From positions 124,001 through 188,000 of the forward strand of contig NZ_CP139708.1 in NCBI RefSeq assembly GCF_034377145.1: a DNA stretch of 64,000 bases, given 5' to 3'. Origin of the DNA: Sulfitobacter sp. OXR-159. GTDB lineage: Bacteria; Pseudomonadota; Alphaproteobacteria; Rhodobacterales; Rhodobacteraceae. Shown one piece after another: positions 35,398 to 43,640 of this stretch (within the stretch, counting starts at the first letter, position 1; every line of letters starts with the position of its first letter). The notes beneath the pieces were generated by a model, which was not told the origin of the DNA, did no database searches, and worked only from the letters and a program-made list of their open reading frames with translations. Made by a program: the position numbers and the translations under genes.

Positions 35398-36247
35398 TGC
35401 GCTGATGTTGAGGGTATGACGCGGCGCCGGGACGGAGCGCCATATGGCGATTTACGTCCTTGTAAAGCAGGTAACGAAACCGCCCCGGGCCACCCGCATA
35501 GCATGCCTGGGGGCAAAAAGCGCGGAGCCACATGTAATCGCCGGCCTCGACTTCGACCCAATCATTGTTTAGATTGTAAACGGCTTTGCCCTCCAACACA
35601 TAGAGCCCGTGCTCCATCACATGTGTCTCAAGAAAGGGAATGACGCCGCCCGGTTCGAATGTCACAATCGTGACATGCATGTCGTGGCGCAGGTCGGATG
35701 GGTCGACAAAGCGGGTCGTCGACCATTTGCCATCTGTGCCCGGCATGGGCGTCGGTTCGATGTCGTTTTCGTTCAGGACCAACACATCGGGCATATCCAA
35801 CCCTTCGACGGCCTCATATGCCTTGCGCACCCAATGGAAGCGCAAGACTTCCTCGCCTTCGTTTCGCAGGGTCCAGGCGCTCGACGGGGGCAGGTATGCG
35901 TAACCGCCCGGGCTCAGCTCGTAAGTCTCGCCCGCGACACGCAAAGTGGCCGCGCCTTCCACAACGAATAATACGCCCTCGGCTTCCGGATCCAATTCAG
36001 CCTTTTCAGACCCGCCTCCGGGCTGTACCTCCATGATGTATTGCGAAAATGTCTCGGCGAAGCCGCTCATCGGGCGCGCGATGACCCACAGGCGCGTATC
36101 CTCCCAAAAAGGCAAAAAGCTGGTGACGATATCCCGCATCGTACCTTTTGGGATGACCGCATAGGCATCCTTGAAAACTGCGCGATCAGTGAGAAGCTGC
36201 TCTTGCCCGGGATGTCCCCCGTGTGGCGCGAAATATTTGGTGCTCAT
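35378..36247 (-). CDS. allE: (S)-Ureidoglycine aminohydrolase
   Basis: Releases ammonia from S-ureidoglycine to give S-ureidoglycolate, the substrate of AllA. The 289-residue bicupin has the N-terminal FAPHGGHPGQEQLLTDRAVF and two cupin cores: EGVLFVVEGAATLRVAGE (about 88-105) and the metal-binding second cupin ETHVMEHGLYVLEGKAVY with His, Glu and Gln ligands, followed by DYMWLRAFCPQACYAGGPG. Together with puuE-uraD and allA it leaves only allantoate amidohydrolase missing from this window. Confidence 0.92.
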   Translation of the reverse strand: MSTKYFAPHGGHPGQEQLLTDRAVFKDAYAVIPKGTMRDIVTSFLPFWEDTRLWVIARPMSGFAETFSQYIMEVQPGGGSEKAELDPEAEGVLFVVEGAATLRVAGETYELSPGGYAYLPPSSAWTLRNEGEEVLRFHWVRKAYEAVEGLDMPDVLVLNENDIEPTPMPGTDGKWSTTRFVDPSDLRHDMHVTIVTFEPGGVIPFLETHVMEHGLYVLEGKAVYNLNNDWVEVEAGDYMWLRAFCPQACYAGGPGRFRYLLYKDVNRHMALRPGAASYPQHQRIKAAAE

Positions 36248-36354
36248 GGATGCTCCGGAAGAAAAAGACTGTTTATGCGAGGGTATTCGATGCGGCTAGG
36301 GGGCGACCACCAGCAAAGTGACGACAACTCTATTCGGTGAGATTTGAAAATAGG

Positions 36355-36450
36355 CGAGATATTCGGCTGGGTTCCGATTTTAGCTTGACGCTGCGGCCAC
36401 CTGATAACCTCGGTTCCGTAATCGAAAGTGGGGGATCGAGCGGCGGCAAA
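36355..36450 (-). pseudogene. IS30-family transposase remnant
   Basis: The minus strand reads TFDYGTEVIRWPQRQAKIGT, which matches TFDRGTEFVSWPHLQAEIGT in the intact IS30 transposase encoded at 36929-37930 (14 of 20 identical). Flanking sequence has lost the match. This is a short scar of an earlier IS30-type copy. Confidence 0.7.
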
Positions 36451-36870
36451 GTCTATGTCGCTGCGTCCCATTGAAGATTTAAGGGTTAATCTATCAGCCT
36501 ATGCGAAGGGTCATACCACGCCCAATGGGCATCGGTTCGGAAGTTAGGCTAATCATCAGCACTAAGACCGGCCTGCATTGGCAACGATCTAAAGCGGGAA
36601 ACGGTGGCCTTTGAAGGCACCGGAATGTTTGGCTTTTGTTATCACGGTCCGAGCGAATTCAGATCATGCCCTGCAAGTTGACGATGCCTAAGCCGCTGAT
36701 GGGCTCGGCGTACAACGAGTGAACACTGTTTCGTCTACTGAGTAGCGGTAAAAGCGATGGTAAAAGCTTAGAGATCGCCCACGTACGCTACGACTTTTAA
36801 GAGCCCCAGCTTTAGGAAAAATCTAACATAATTAACCCTATAAGCGATCTTTCTGTAGAAGGGCGCGCGC
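36451..36870. other. Intergenic stretch before IS30, no gene seen
   Basis: About 420 bases, noticeably more AT-rich near 36820-36850 than surrounding genes. No credible gene on either strand. Probably degraded mobile-element flank. Confidence 0.5.
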
Positions 36871-37970
36871 TACCCTCAAGTGCGACTCTTGTTAGAAAAC
36901 AGTAGTTTATCTAATGAGAGGAATCGGTATGGGAGCCGTTTACGAGCAACTAAGTATCACAGAACGACGCAAGATAGAACGCTGGAGACACGCGAAGGTC
37001 CCAGTTGACGAGATGGCGCGCGTTCTGAAGCGCTGCAGATCAACGATATTTCGCGAGCTAAAGCGTAACCATTTCTCGGACGAAAACATGCCTGGATGCG
37101 ATGGCTATTACGGTGCCGCCGCGCACCTGATGCAAGCGGAACGGCGTTCTCGAGAGCGCAAACTGATCAAACATCCTGAGCTGTGTAAACGCGTGATTGA
37201 GCGCATCAAGAACGGTTGGACACCCGAGCAGATCAGTAACCGCATGATCCACGAGGGTGCTCCGCTTAGGGTCTGCCAAGAAACCATATACCGATACATC
37301 TATTCCAAAGAAGGTCAGCGCGATGACTTGTGGTGGTATCTGCCGACGCACCGTATCGCTCGACGTCCCCGCCGCACCCGAAGACGCAGAGAACCCAAGT
37401 TCCACCGCGATGTCAGCATCTTATTTCGCCCGGATGATGTGGCTCATCGCCGTCAATTTGGCCACTGGGAAGCTGATTTGATGCTGTTCAAACAGAAGCT
37501 TGGCCAGACCAACGTCACCTCACTGGTTGAGCGCGTCAGCCGCTTCACCGTGATCCTGAAAAACCCGAACAAGCGCACCAAGCCAGTCATGGAAAAGATC
37601 ATGAGCGCCATCAAAGAACTCCCCCTCATCGCCCGCCGGTCCATCACTTTTGACCGCGGAACCGAGTTTGTCAGTTGGCCGCATCTCCAAGCCGAGATCG
37701 GAACCCAGACGTGGTTTTGCGACCCCTCCAGCCCTTGGCAGAAAGGCACAGTCGAGAACACTAACCGACGCCTTCGAAGGTGGCTGCCCCGCAAACGCGA
37801 CATCCGGCAATGCACCGATCACGATATGAAGGTGATCTGTGATCGCCTCAACAACACGCCGCGCAAGTGCCTTGGATGGAAAACGCCAGCCGAGGTCTTT
37901 CGCGAAAAGATATTGGAGGAAATGCGATGACACCCCTACCCTGAGTTCGGCAAGAGTCGCGGTTCAGGTA
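36871..37970 (+). mobile_element. IS30-family insertion sequence
   Basis: An intact transposase gene lies between related ends: GCGACTCTTG at 36882-36891 and its inverse CAAGAGTCGC at 37951-37960, with looser similarity extending outward to TACC at 36871 and GGTA at 37970. About 1.1 kb, a normal size. No clear target duplication was identified. Confidence 0.75.
36929..37930 (+). CDS. IS30-family transposase
   Basis: A 333-residue transposase. The helix-turn-helix region (LSITERRKIERWRHA, CRSTIFRELKRNHF) is followed by the DDE core: GHWEADLMLFK with first Asp, TFDRGTEFVSW with second Asp and PWQKGTVENTNRRLRRW with Glu. ATG 36929 is preferred because AGAGGA lies 6 bases before it; ATG 36914 is the alternative. 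Intact. Confidence 0.92.
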   Translation: MGAVYEQLSITERRKIERWRHAKVPVDEMARVLKRCRSTIFRELKRNHFSDENMPGCDGYYGAAAHLMQAERRSRERKLIKHPELCKRVIERIKNGWTPEQISNRMIHEGAPLRVCQETIYRYIYSKEGQRDDLWWYLPTHRIARRPRRTRRRREPKFHRDVSILFRPDDVAHRRQFGHWEADLMLFKQKLGQTNVTSLVERVSRFTVILKNPNKRTKPVMEKIMSAIKELPLIARRSITFDRGTEFVSWPHLQAEIGTQTWFCDPSSPWQKGTVENTNRRLRRWLPRKRDIRQCTDHDMKVICDRLNNTPRKCLGWKTPAEVFREKILEEMR

Positions 37971-38059
37971 TCGCTCACACCGCGTTAAACCGTCCCGCCT
38001 CTGGCCGCTTGGGCCAAAGCCGATTAGAAGCGGTGGCGAAACCCGGGGGGAGCGAACCG

Positions 38060-39286
38060 TTGCAAAAGACCACATTGCCCGAAAGACCCGATTGGCGCGC
38101 CCATGCCGAAGAGGTCGGCTTTACCTTCGCCGATATGCATGGTGAGCCCTATTGGGACGAAACCTCGGCCTATGCGCTGTCGCTTGAGCAGATCGAGAAC
38201 GACATCGAAGACCCCTCGACCGAGTTGCACGCCATGTGCCGCGAGGCCGTGGCAGAGATCATTGCCAGCGAAGAATTGATGGCGCAGCTTGCCATTCCAG
38301 AAGCGCATCGCGACCTCGTGGCCGAAAGCTGGCGGCGCGGCGACCCTGAGATCTACGGGCGTTTCGATCTGGCCTATGACGGCGCGCGCCCAGCCAAGCT
38401 GCTGGAGTATAACGCCGACACGCCCACCTCGCTCTACGAAAGCGCGGCCTTTCAATGGCAGTGGCTTGAGGATCAGTTGAAGGCGGGCGTTTTGCCCGAA
38501 GGCACGGATCAGTTCAACGGCATCCATGAGGCATTGGTCGCCCGATTTGCCGAGGTTTTTGAGCCCGACAGTGACCTGCATTTCACCGCCGTGGCGGACA
38601 ACCCCGAAGATTACGGCACCGTCGAAGCCATGGGCTGGGCCGCGCGCGAAGCGGGGCTTGGCGCGCATTACTGCGACCTCGACAAGATCGCGCTGAGCGA
38701 GGACGGTCAATTCCTCGACGATCAGGATCGCCGCATTGCGGTGCTGTTCAAGCTTTACCCGTGGGAAGACCTGCTGCGGGACGACTACGCGTCACATATC
38801 GCTGGGTCAGGCTGCCTGTTTCTGGAGCCTGCGTGGAAAGCGCTTCTGTCCAACAAAGGGCTGCTGCCCGTGCTTTGGCAGATGTTCGAAGGCCACCCCA
38901 ATCTGCTGCCCGCGTTTTTTGAGGCGGATGTGGCAGACGCGCTCGCCGGGCGCGGCCCCGCCGCCCCCGCCTGCGCCGAGGCCTTTGACCGTGCCGCCGC
39001 GGATCTGGCAGCAGCGCATGTGCGCAAGCCAATCCTCTCGCGCGAAGGGGCGTCGGTCTCGATCCACCAATCCGGCAAGGTGATCGAACAGTCGAAAAAC
39101 CTAGACTACGCCGAACATCCGCGCATCGTTCAAACCTATGCCCCCCTGCCCGAATTTGACGGATTTCGCCCGGTCATTGGGTCTTGGATTGTGGGCGAAA
39201 GTTGCGCGGGCATCGGTATCCGCGAAGACCGCTCGCGCATCACGCAGGATTTGTCCCGCTTCAAACCGCACTATATTCTCGCATAA
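38060..39286 (+). CDS. Glutathionylspermidine synthase-like ATP-grasp ligase (YgiC/YjfC family)
   Basis: A 408-residue ATP-grasp ligase homologous to the C-terminal synthetase half of glutathionylspermidine synthase, as in E. coli YgiC and YjfC. Motifs: RFDLAYDGARPAKLLEYNADTPTS-type region (Asn-Ala-Asp-Thr-Pro-Thr), VLFKLYPWEDLL, and C-terminal KPHYILA. The amidase half is absent and the true substrate is unknown. TTG 38060 follows GGGGAG; an alternative TTG is at 38009. IS30 ends about 90 bases upstream and may have replaced the native promoter. Confidence 0.85.
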   Translation: MQKTTLPERPDWRAHAEEVGFTFADMHGEPYWDETSAYALSLEQIENDIEDPSTELHAMCREAVAEIIASEELMAQLAIPEAHRDLVAESWRRGDPEIYGRFDLAYDGARPAKLLEYNADTPTSLYESAAFQWQWLEDQLKAGVLPEGTDQFNGIHEALVARFAEVFEPDSDLHFTAVADNPEDYGTVEAMGWAAREAGLGAHYCDLDKIALSEDGQFLDDQDRRIAVLFKLYPWEDLLRDDYASHIAGSGCLFLEPAWKALLSNKGLLPVLWQMFEGHPNLLPAFFEADVADALAGRGPAAPACAEAFDRAAADLAAAHVRKPILSREGASVSIHQSGKVIEQSKNLDYAEHPRIVQTYAPLPEFDGFRPVIGSWIVGESCAGIGIREDRSRITQDLSRFKPHYILA

Positions 39287-39325
39287 CGCTATGCCCCGCC
39301 GCCCCTTGGCAGAAAGACGACCATC

Positions 39326-39904
39326 ATGACCAAACGCTCGAAACGGGTTTCCATCGCCATCGTCGGTGCCGCCGCCTTTACCCTCGCCGGATGCGAGGAG
39401 GAAAAGGTCGATGCCGCTGCCTTTCCCGACCTGCAAAGCTGTCTGGCGGATGCCTCAAGCGGCGGGATGTACACCCAGCAACAATGCGAAACCGCCTTTG
39501 ACGCGGCCCAGACCCTCCATGTGGAATCCGCACCGCGCTATGACAGCCTAGAGGTCTGCGAAGAGCAGCATGGCGCAGACGCCTGCGGCTCGGAACAGAC
39601 GGCAACCCAAAGTGGATCGGGCGGGATTTTCATGCCCCTGCTGGCGGGCTACCTGATCGGCAATATGATGAGCAATCGCGCAGGGATGGCGGCGGCACAG
39701 CCGCTGTATAAAACGAAGGATGGCCGCTTTACCAATGCGGCACGCTCCAGCACCTATTCAACCAATCGCGGCGCCGCCAAGCTCGGCACGTCGCAATTCA
39801 CCCGGCCCAGCACCACGATCGGCAAAACCCCGATGACCCGCGCCACTGCCGCATCGCGTGGCGGTTTTGGCCGTTCGGGTGGATCGCGCGGTTTTGGTGG
39901 CTGA
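39326..39904 (+). CDS. DUF1190/YgiB-like lipoprotein
   Basis: A 192-residue exported protein. A lipobox LAGC follows a hydrophobic signal (residues 1-22). The DUF1190 Cys-rich region (SCLADASSGGMYTQQQCETAF, given as SCLAD ... QQQC) is followed by a glycine-rich hydrophobic stretch (LLAGYLIGNMMS) and a Ser/Gly/Arg tail. It lies 39 bases after the YgiC-like gene, the same pairing as E. coli ygiB-ygiC, suggesting the two act together on the envelope. Function unknown. Confidence 0.82.
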   Translation: MTKRSKRVSIAIVGAAAFTLAGCEEEKVDAAAFPDLQSCLADASSGGMYTQQQCETAFDAAQTLHVESAPRYDSLEVCEEQHGADACGSEQTATQSGSGGIFMPLLAGYLIGNMMSNRAGMAAAQPLYKTKDGRFTNAARSSTYSTNRGAAKLGTSQFTRPSTTIGKTPMTRATAASRGGFGRSGGSRGFGG

Positions 39905-39927
39905 CGGGCACTAGGGCAGTCCCACGC

Positions 39928-40086
39928 CTACCTGCGGCGCATCACCGCCGCCGCAAGGATCGCAACCGCCAGCGCCAGCACCGCCACGGCCCAAAAGGGA
40001 TCGTGGCCATGGGGATGCACATGCACGCCCTCATGCGCCGCCAATGGGCCTGCGAAAGTGGTGAGGGCGAATGTCAGTCTCTTCAT
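39928..40086 (-). CDS. His-rich single-span mini-protein, 52 residues
   Basis: A short frame encoding an N-terminal signal-like segment (MKRLTFALTTFAGPLA), a His cluster AHEGVHVHPHGHDP, one membrane helix rich in Ala/Val and a C-terminal MRRR anchor. The start is 40086. Similar small HEG-x-HxHPHG proteins exist in Rhodobacteraceae, so it is probably real; metal binding by the four-to-five His residues is an inference. It is too short for ordinary gene callers. Follows the BKACE gene on the same strand direction. Confidence 0.55.
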   Translation of the reverse strand: MKRLTFALTTFAGPLAAHEGVHVHPHGHDPFWAVAVLALAVAILAAAVMRRR

Positions 40087-40124
40087 CTCAATATCCTTAA
40101 TCTATTGCGTTGGCCCTTGTGGCC

Positions 40125-40952
40125 TCAACCCAGCCCCAAAATCTCACGCGCCTGCTGCGGCGTGGCGACAGGGCGACCCGCCTCGGAGCAGATCTCTGCC
40201 GCGCGGGCGACGAGGGCGGCATTGGAGGGCGCAAGGGTCTGTTTGTCCATCCGAATATTATCCTCCAGCCCGGTGCGCAGATGCCCTCCTGCGGCGGCAC
40301 ACCATGCGTTAAGTTCGGCCTGATGCCGCCCGATCCCGGCCGCGCACCACGGGATGTCGCCGAAAAGCCGTTTGACCGTTTGGATATAGAAATCAAAAAC
40401 GTCTCGATCCGCAGGCATGGCGTTTTTCACCCCCATGACGAACTGGATATAGGGCCGCGCCGGGATCTTGCCCGCCTCGGCCATCGCCTTGGCCTGTAGG
40501 ATGTGGCTCAGGTCGAAGACCTCGATCTCGGGCAGCACGCTGTAGGTCATCATCTCTTCCGCCAGCCAGTCGACAAGCTCAGGCGGGTTTTCATAAACGC
40601 GGTTGGGAAAGTTGTTCGACCCCACGGAAAGCGAGGCCATATCGGGCCGCAGCGGCAGCATCCCGCCCCGGTTTCGCCCCGCGCCCGAGCGCCCCCCAGT
40701 TGAGAATTGCACGATCATGCCGGGGCAGTGCTGCCGCAGCCCCTCTTGCAGCCGTGCGAAACGGTCAGGGTCTGCCGTGGGGGTGCCATCGGCGGTGCGC
40801 ACATGGGCATGGCAGATCGTCGCCCCGGCCTCAAAGGCGGCTTGGGTGCTTTCGATCTGTTCGGTGATGTCGATCGGCACCGCCGGGTTGTCGGCCTTGG
40901 TGGGAAGCGATCCGGTGATGGCCACGCAGATGATGGCTGGAGTATCGGTCAT
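40125..40952 (-). CDS. beta-Keto acid cleavage enzyme (BKACE, DUF849)
   Basis: A 275-residue TIM-barrel Zn enzyme that cleaves a beta-keto acid with acetyl-CoA to give an acetoacetate-type product and a CoA ester. Motifs: CVAITGSLPTKADNP at the N-terminus, the metal-binding CHAHVR (about residue 47), QFSTGGRSG, and DIPWCAAGIGRHQ. The adjacent hydroxyacyl-CoA dehydrogenase-family gene could produce its beta-keto substrate, as in carnitine-type pathways. The actual substrate cannot be read from sequence. Confidence 0.88.
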   Translation of the reverse strand: MTDTPAIICVAITGSLPTKADNPAVPIDITEQIESTQAAFEAGATICHAHVRTADGTPTADPDRFARLQEGLRQHCPGMIVQFSTGGRSGAGRNRGGMLPLRPDMASLSVGSNNFPNRVYENPPELVDWLAEEMMTYSVLPEIEVFDLSHILQAKAMAEAGKIPARPYIQFVMGVKNAMPADRDVFDFYIQTVKRLFGDIPWCAAGIGRHQAELNAWCAAAGGHLRTGLEDNIRMDKQTLAPSNAALVARAAEICSEAGRPVATPQQAREILGLG

Positions 40953-40979
40953 GGGGGTCCTCGGCTGTCTGAAAATCGG

Positions 40980-41843
40980 TTAATCGGCGCTGTCGCGGGC
41001 AAGGGCGATGACACGGCGCAGCGCCTGCTCCGCGACCCTCGCATCCTCCCCGTCGGGCCAGTCGTAAAACCCCTTGCCGCTGCGTTTGCCCAGATGCCCC
41101 CGCCCCACCAGATCGGCGAGGGTCGGCGATGGGTCATGGCGATCACACAGATCGGGATAGAGGTATTCGGCAATGCTCAGATGGGTGCCCAGCCCATTTA
41201 AATCGCGCTGCCGGAACGGGCCGGAAAGCGCCATGCGGACACCGACGGACCATTGCACGATCTCATCGATCTCCGCCGGGCTGGCGACACCTTGATCCAC
41301 CAGATGCAGGCATTCGCGCATGATGGCATGTTGGATGCGATTGGCCACGAAACCGGGCGGCGCGTGGTCCAAACGCACGGGCCGCCGCTCCAACCCGCGC
41401 AGCAGGGTCATGACCTCTTCACATAGCCCTTCGGGCGCATCCTTGGCCGCGACCACTTCGACGGCAGGGATCACATCGCCGGGGTTGAAGAAATGCGTGA
41501 TCACGGCGCGCTCAGGCCGGGCCATGTCCGCCGACATTTCTTCGAGTGTCAGGCCAGAGGTGTTCGACAAGATCGGCGCCCCCTCTGGCACCACCCCCTC
41601 CAAGGCGGCCAGCACCTTCCGCTTGAGCGCAAGGTTCTCCGGCACGCATTCCAGCGCGACATCCGCCTGCCCTGCGTCCTCCAACGCAGCAGTGGCGCTT
41701 GATCCCGGCACCGTCGCCAGAAACCCATCGCGCGCGGCCTCGGTCGGGTCGACCGCCTGTACCGTCCAGCCATGCTGGCCAAAGAGCCTGCCGATGGATT
41801 GCCCCATCGTGCCAGCCCCCACGATGATGATGCGTTTGGCCAT
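40980..41843 (-). CDS. 3-Hydroxyacyl-CoA dehydrogenase family oxidoreductase
   Basis: A 287-residue NAD-dependent 3-hydroxy acid dehydrogenase. The Rossmann motif IIIVGAGTMGQSIGRLF is at residues 4-20; the catalytic His is in ITHFFNPGD (about residue 116) and HLGKRSGKGFYDW closes the C-terminal domain. It oxidises a beta-hydroxy acid or CoA ester to the keto form. Transcribed with the BKACE gene (27 bases apart). L-carnitine or 3-hydroxybutyrate-like substrates are possible, but the thioesterase of carnitine clusters is absent. Confidence 0.85.
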   Translation of the reverse strand: MAKRIIIVGAGTMGQSIGRLFGQHGWTVQAVDPTEAARDGFLATVPGSSATAALEDAGQADVALECVPENLALKRKVLAALEGVVPEGAPILSNTSGLTLEEMSADMARPERAVITHFFNPGDVIPAVEVVAAKDAPEGLCEEVMTLLRGLERRPVRLDHAPPGFVANRIQHAIMRECLHLVDQGVASPAEIDEIVQWSVGVRMALSGPFRQRDLNGLGTHLSIAEYLYPDLCDRHDPSPTLADLVGRGHLGKRSGKGFYDWPDGEDARVAEQALRRVIALARDSAD

Positions 41844-41868
41844 GTTATCCCCTCCCGGATATCAGTTA

Positions 41869-41901
41869 TTTACTTATCACTAGATGATGGTGATAAGTAA
41901 A
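41869..41901. promoter_or_regulatory. Long palindromic operator between divergent dehydrogenase genes
   Basis: TTTACTTATCAC (41869-41880) is a perfect 12-base inverse of GTGATAAGTAAA (41890-41901), with a 9-base spacer. It sits between the divergent starts at 41843 and 41928, where a regulator could control both. The LysR gene at 42654-43562 is the nearest candidate; the half-site GTGATAAG also occurs at 43607-43614 upstream of that gene. Confidence 0.7.
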
Positions 41902-41927
41902 CAGCGAATAGAGAAAAGGAGCCCCCC

Positions 41928-42653
41928 GTGGCCCAAAACCCCTCCCCGCGCCATGCGGTCGTCACTGGCGGCGCGCGCAACATCGGCCTTGGTATTGCCC
42001 GCAGGCTGAGAGAGGACGGCTGGCGGGTCTTCGTGCTCGATATCGCGGAACCGGAGGATCCTGCCCTGCGCGGGGATGCGCAGCAGGTCGATCTGTCAGA
42101 CCCCGAGGCAACCACCGCCGCCTTGCGAAACATCCTCAAAGAGGGGCCGGTCACCTGTCTGGTCAATAACGTCGGCATCGTGAAACCCGCGCCCTTCGAC
42201 GCGGTAGAGATTGATGACTTCGACGGCATCATGCACCTGAACCTCCGCCCCAGCATCTTGGCGGCGAAACTGCTGGTGCCGGCCATGCGCGCGGCAGGGG
42301 GAGGGCGGATCGTGATGAACACCAGCCGCGTGACAAAGGGCAAGATCGACCGGACGCTATATTCCGCCAGCAAGGGGGCGATCCAGTCGATGGCGCGGAC
42401 ATGGGCGCTGGAACTGGCGCGCGACGGGATCACCGTGAACTGCGTCGCCCCCGGCCCCATCGCCACGACCGCCTTTTGGGAGAACAACCCCGAAGATGCA
42501 CCAGAAACCCGCGCCATCGTCGATGCGGTGCCGATGGGCCGCATGGGCACGCCCGAGGATGTGGCGCAGGCGGTGGCCTTTTTCGCCGATGCCCGCAGCG
42601 GTTTCATCACCGGGCAAACGGTCTTTGTCTGTGGTGGCACGGCGGTCGGGTAA
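41928..42653 (+). CDS. Short-chain dehydrogenase/reductase
   Basis: A 241-residue classical SDR. The nucleotide motif is VVTGGARNIGLGIA (about 11-24), then NNVGIV, the catalytic Ser in MNTSRV and YSASK (Tyr and Lys, about residue 145). It begins at GTG 41928, 6 bases after AAGGAG. Divergent from the BKACE module and probably co-regulated through the palindrome between them. Its stop abuts the stop of the convergent LysR gene. Confidence 0.88.
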   Translation: MAQNPSPRHAVVTGGARNIGLGIARRLREDGWRVFVLDIAEPEDPALRGDAQQVDLSDPEATTAALRNILKEGPVTCLVNNVGIVKPAPFDAVEIDDFDGIMHLNLRPSILAAKLLVPAMRAAGGGRIVMNTSRVTKGKIDRTLYSASKGAIQSMARTWALELARDGITVNCVAPGPIATTAFWENNPEDAPETRAIVDAVPMGRMGTPEDVAQAVAFFADARSGFITGQTVFVCGGTAVG

Positions 42654-43562
42654 TCAGCCCTCGGTCCCCAATCCGTCAAGCAGCCTGCGCAGGACCGGAT
42701 TGCTTGGGTCGCGCAGATAGGCCAGCCCGATCCGGCTTTGAACCTTTGCATCGCGGATCGGCAGAAAGGCCACGCCCGCATCCTTCATCCGCGCGGCAGA
42801 GGCGGGGACAAAGGCCACGCCCAGACCCGCCGAGACGAAATTCACGATCGCAGTAAACTGCGGCGCGCGGTGCGCGACGCGGGGCGCGAAACCAGCATCA
42901 GCACAGAGTTGATAGGCGCAGGCCGCGAAACCCATATCAGGGCCGAGGTGGCTGAAAATGAAACTCTCCTCGCGCAGCGTTGCCATGGAAACCGAAGGCA
43001 CCCCGGCAAGCCGGTGGTCGGGCGGCACGGCCAGCAGAATATCCTCGGTATGGACGGTGCGCGTGACCAAAGTCTCGGGCACGCCCGAGAGCGGCAGGCG
43101 CACGAACCCCGCATCGAGCCTGCCCGCCACGATCTCGGCGATTTGTAAGTCCATGTCCAACTCGCGCAGGATCAGGTCCACATCCGCAGCGCCAGCGCGC
43201 AACTCTCGCAAAAGCCGCCCCAGAATGCCCGCGTAAGAGGCCGAGCCGACATAGGCCAGTTCAATCCGCCCGCGCTGGCCGTTGCGCGCCGCTTCGGCCA
43301 GCGCTTCCACCCGCCGGGCCTGTTGCAGCAGGGCGCGGGCCTCGGGCAGGAGTGACTTGCCGAAGTCCGTCAGCATCACCCGGCGGCGGTTGCGGTCGAA
43401 GAGAAGCTCACCGCCAAAGACGGTCTCAAGGTGTTTCAGTTGCTGCGTCAGTGCGGGCTGCGCCACGCCAAGATTGGCCGCCGCTTGGCCAAAATGCAGC
43501 GTTTCGGCAATGGCGACAAAGACCTCATACTGGCGCAGCGTTGCGCTGAGTTGCTTTTCCAT
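42654..43562 (-). CDS. LysR-family regulator
   Basis: A 302-residue LysR protein with helix-turn-helix ETLHFGQAAANLGVAQPALTQQ and effector domain from about residue 92 (GRIELAYVGSASYAGIL). The sequence is close to the CbbR/BenM-type subgroup in layout. Located at the end of the SDR gene, convergent with it. Likely controls the BKACE, dehydrogenase and SDR genes, judging by the shared GTGATAAG half-sites. Confidence 0.88.
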   Translation of the reverse strand: MEKQLSATLRQYEVFVAIAETLHFGQAAANLGVAQPALTQQLKHLETVFGGELLFDRNRRRVMLTDFGKSLLPEARALLQQARRVEALAEAARNGQRGRIELAYVGSASYAGILGRLLRELRAGAADVDLILRELDMDLQIAEIVAGRLDAGFVRLPLSGVPETLVTRTVHTEDILLAVPPDHRLAGVPSVSMATLREESFIFSHLGPDMGFAACAYQLCADAGFAPRVAHRAPQFTAIVNFVSAGLGVAFVPASAARMKDAGVAFLPIRDAKVQSRIGLAYLRDPSNPVLRRLLDGLGTEG

Positions 43563-43600
43563 GCGGTCCTCTGAATTGGCATCAGAGGATTTTCACACGC

Positions 43601-43633
43601 CGCCCGGTGATAAGCAAGTTAGATCACCGGGCG
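43601..43633. other. 11-bp-stem hairpin between LysR and larC
   Basis: CGCCCGGTGAT (43601-43611) is a perfect inverse of ATCACCGGGCG (43623-43633), with an 11-base loop. It lies just past the larC stop and 39 bases before the LysR start. There is no T run, so it may be a terminator hairpin for larC, an operator for the LysR gene (it contains GTGATAAG), or both. Confidence 0.5.
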
Positions 43634-43640
43634 GCGGCAC

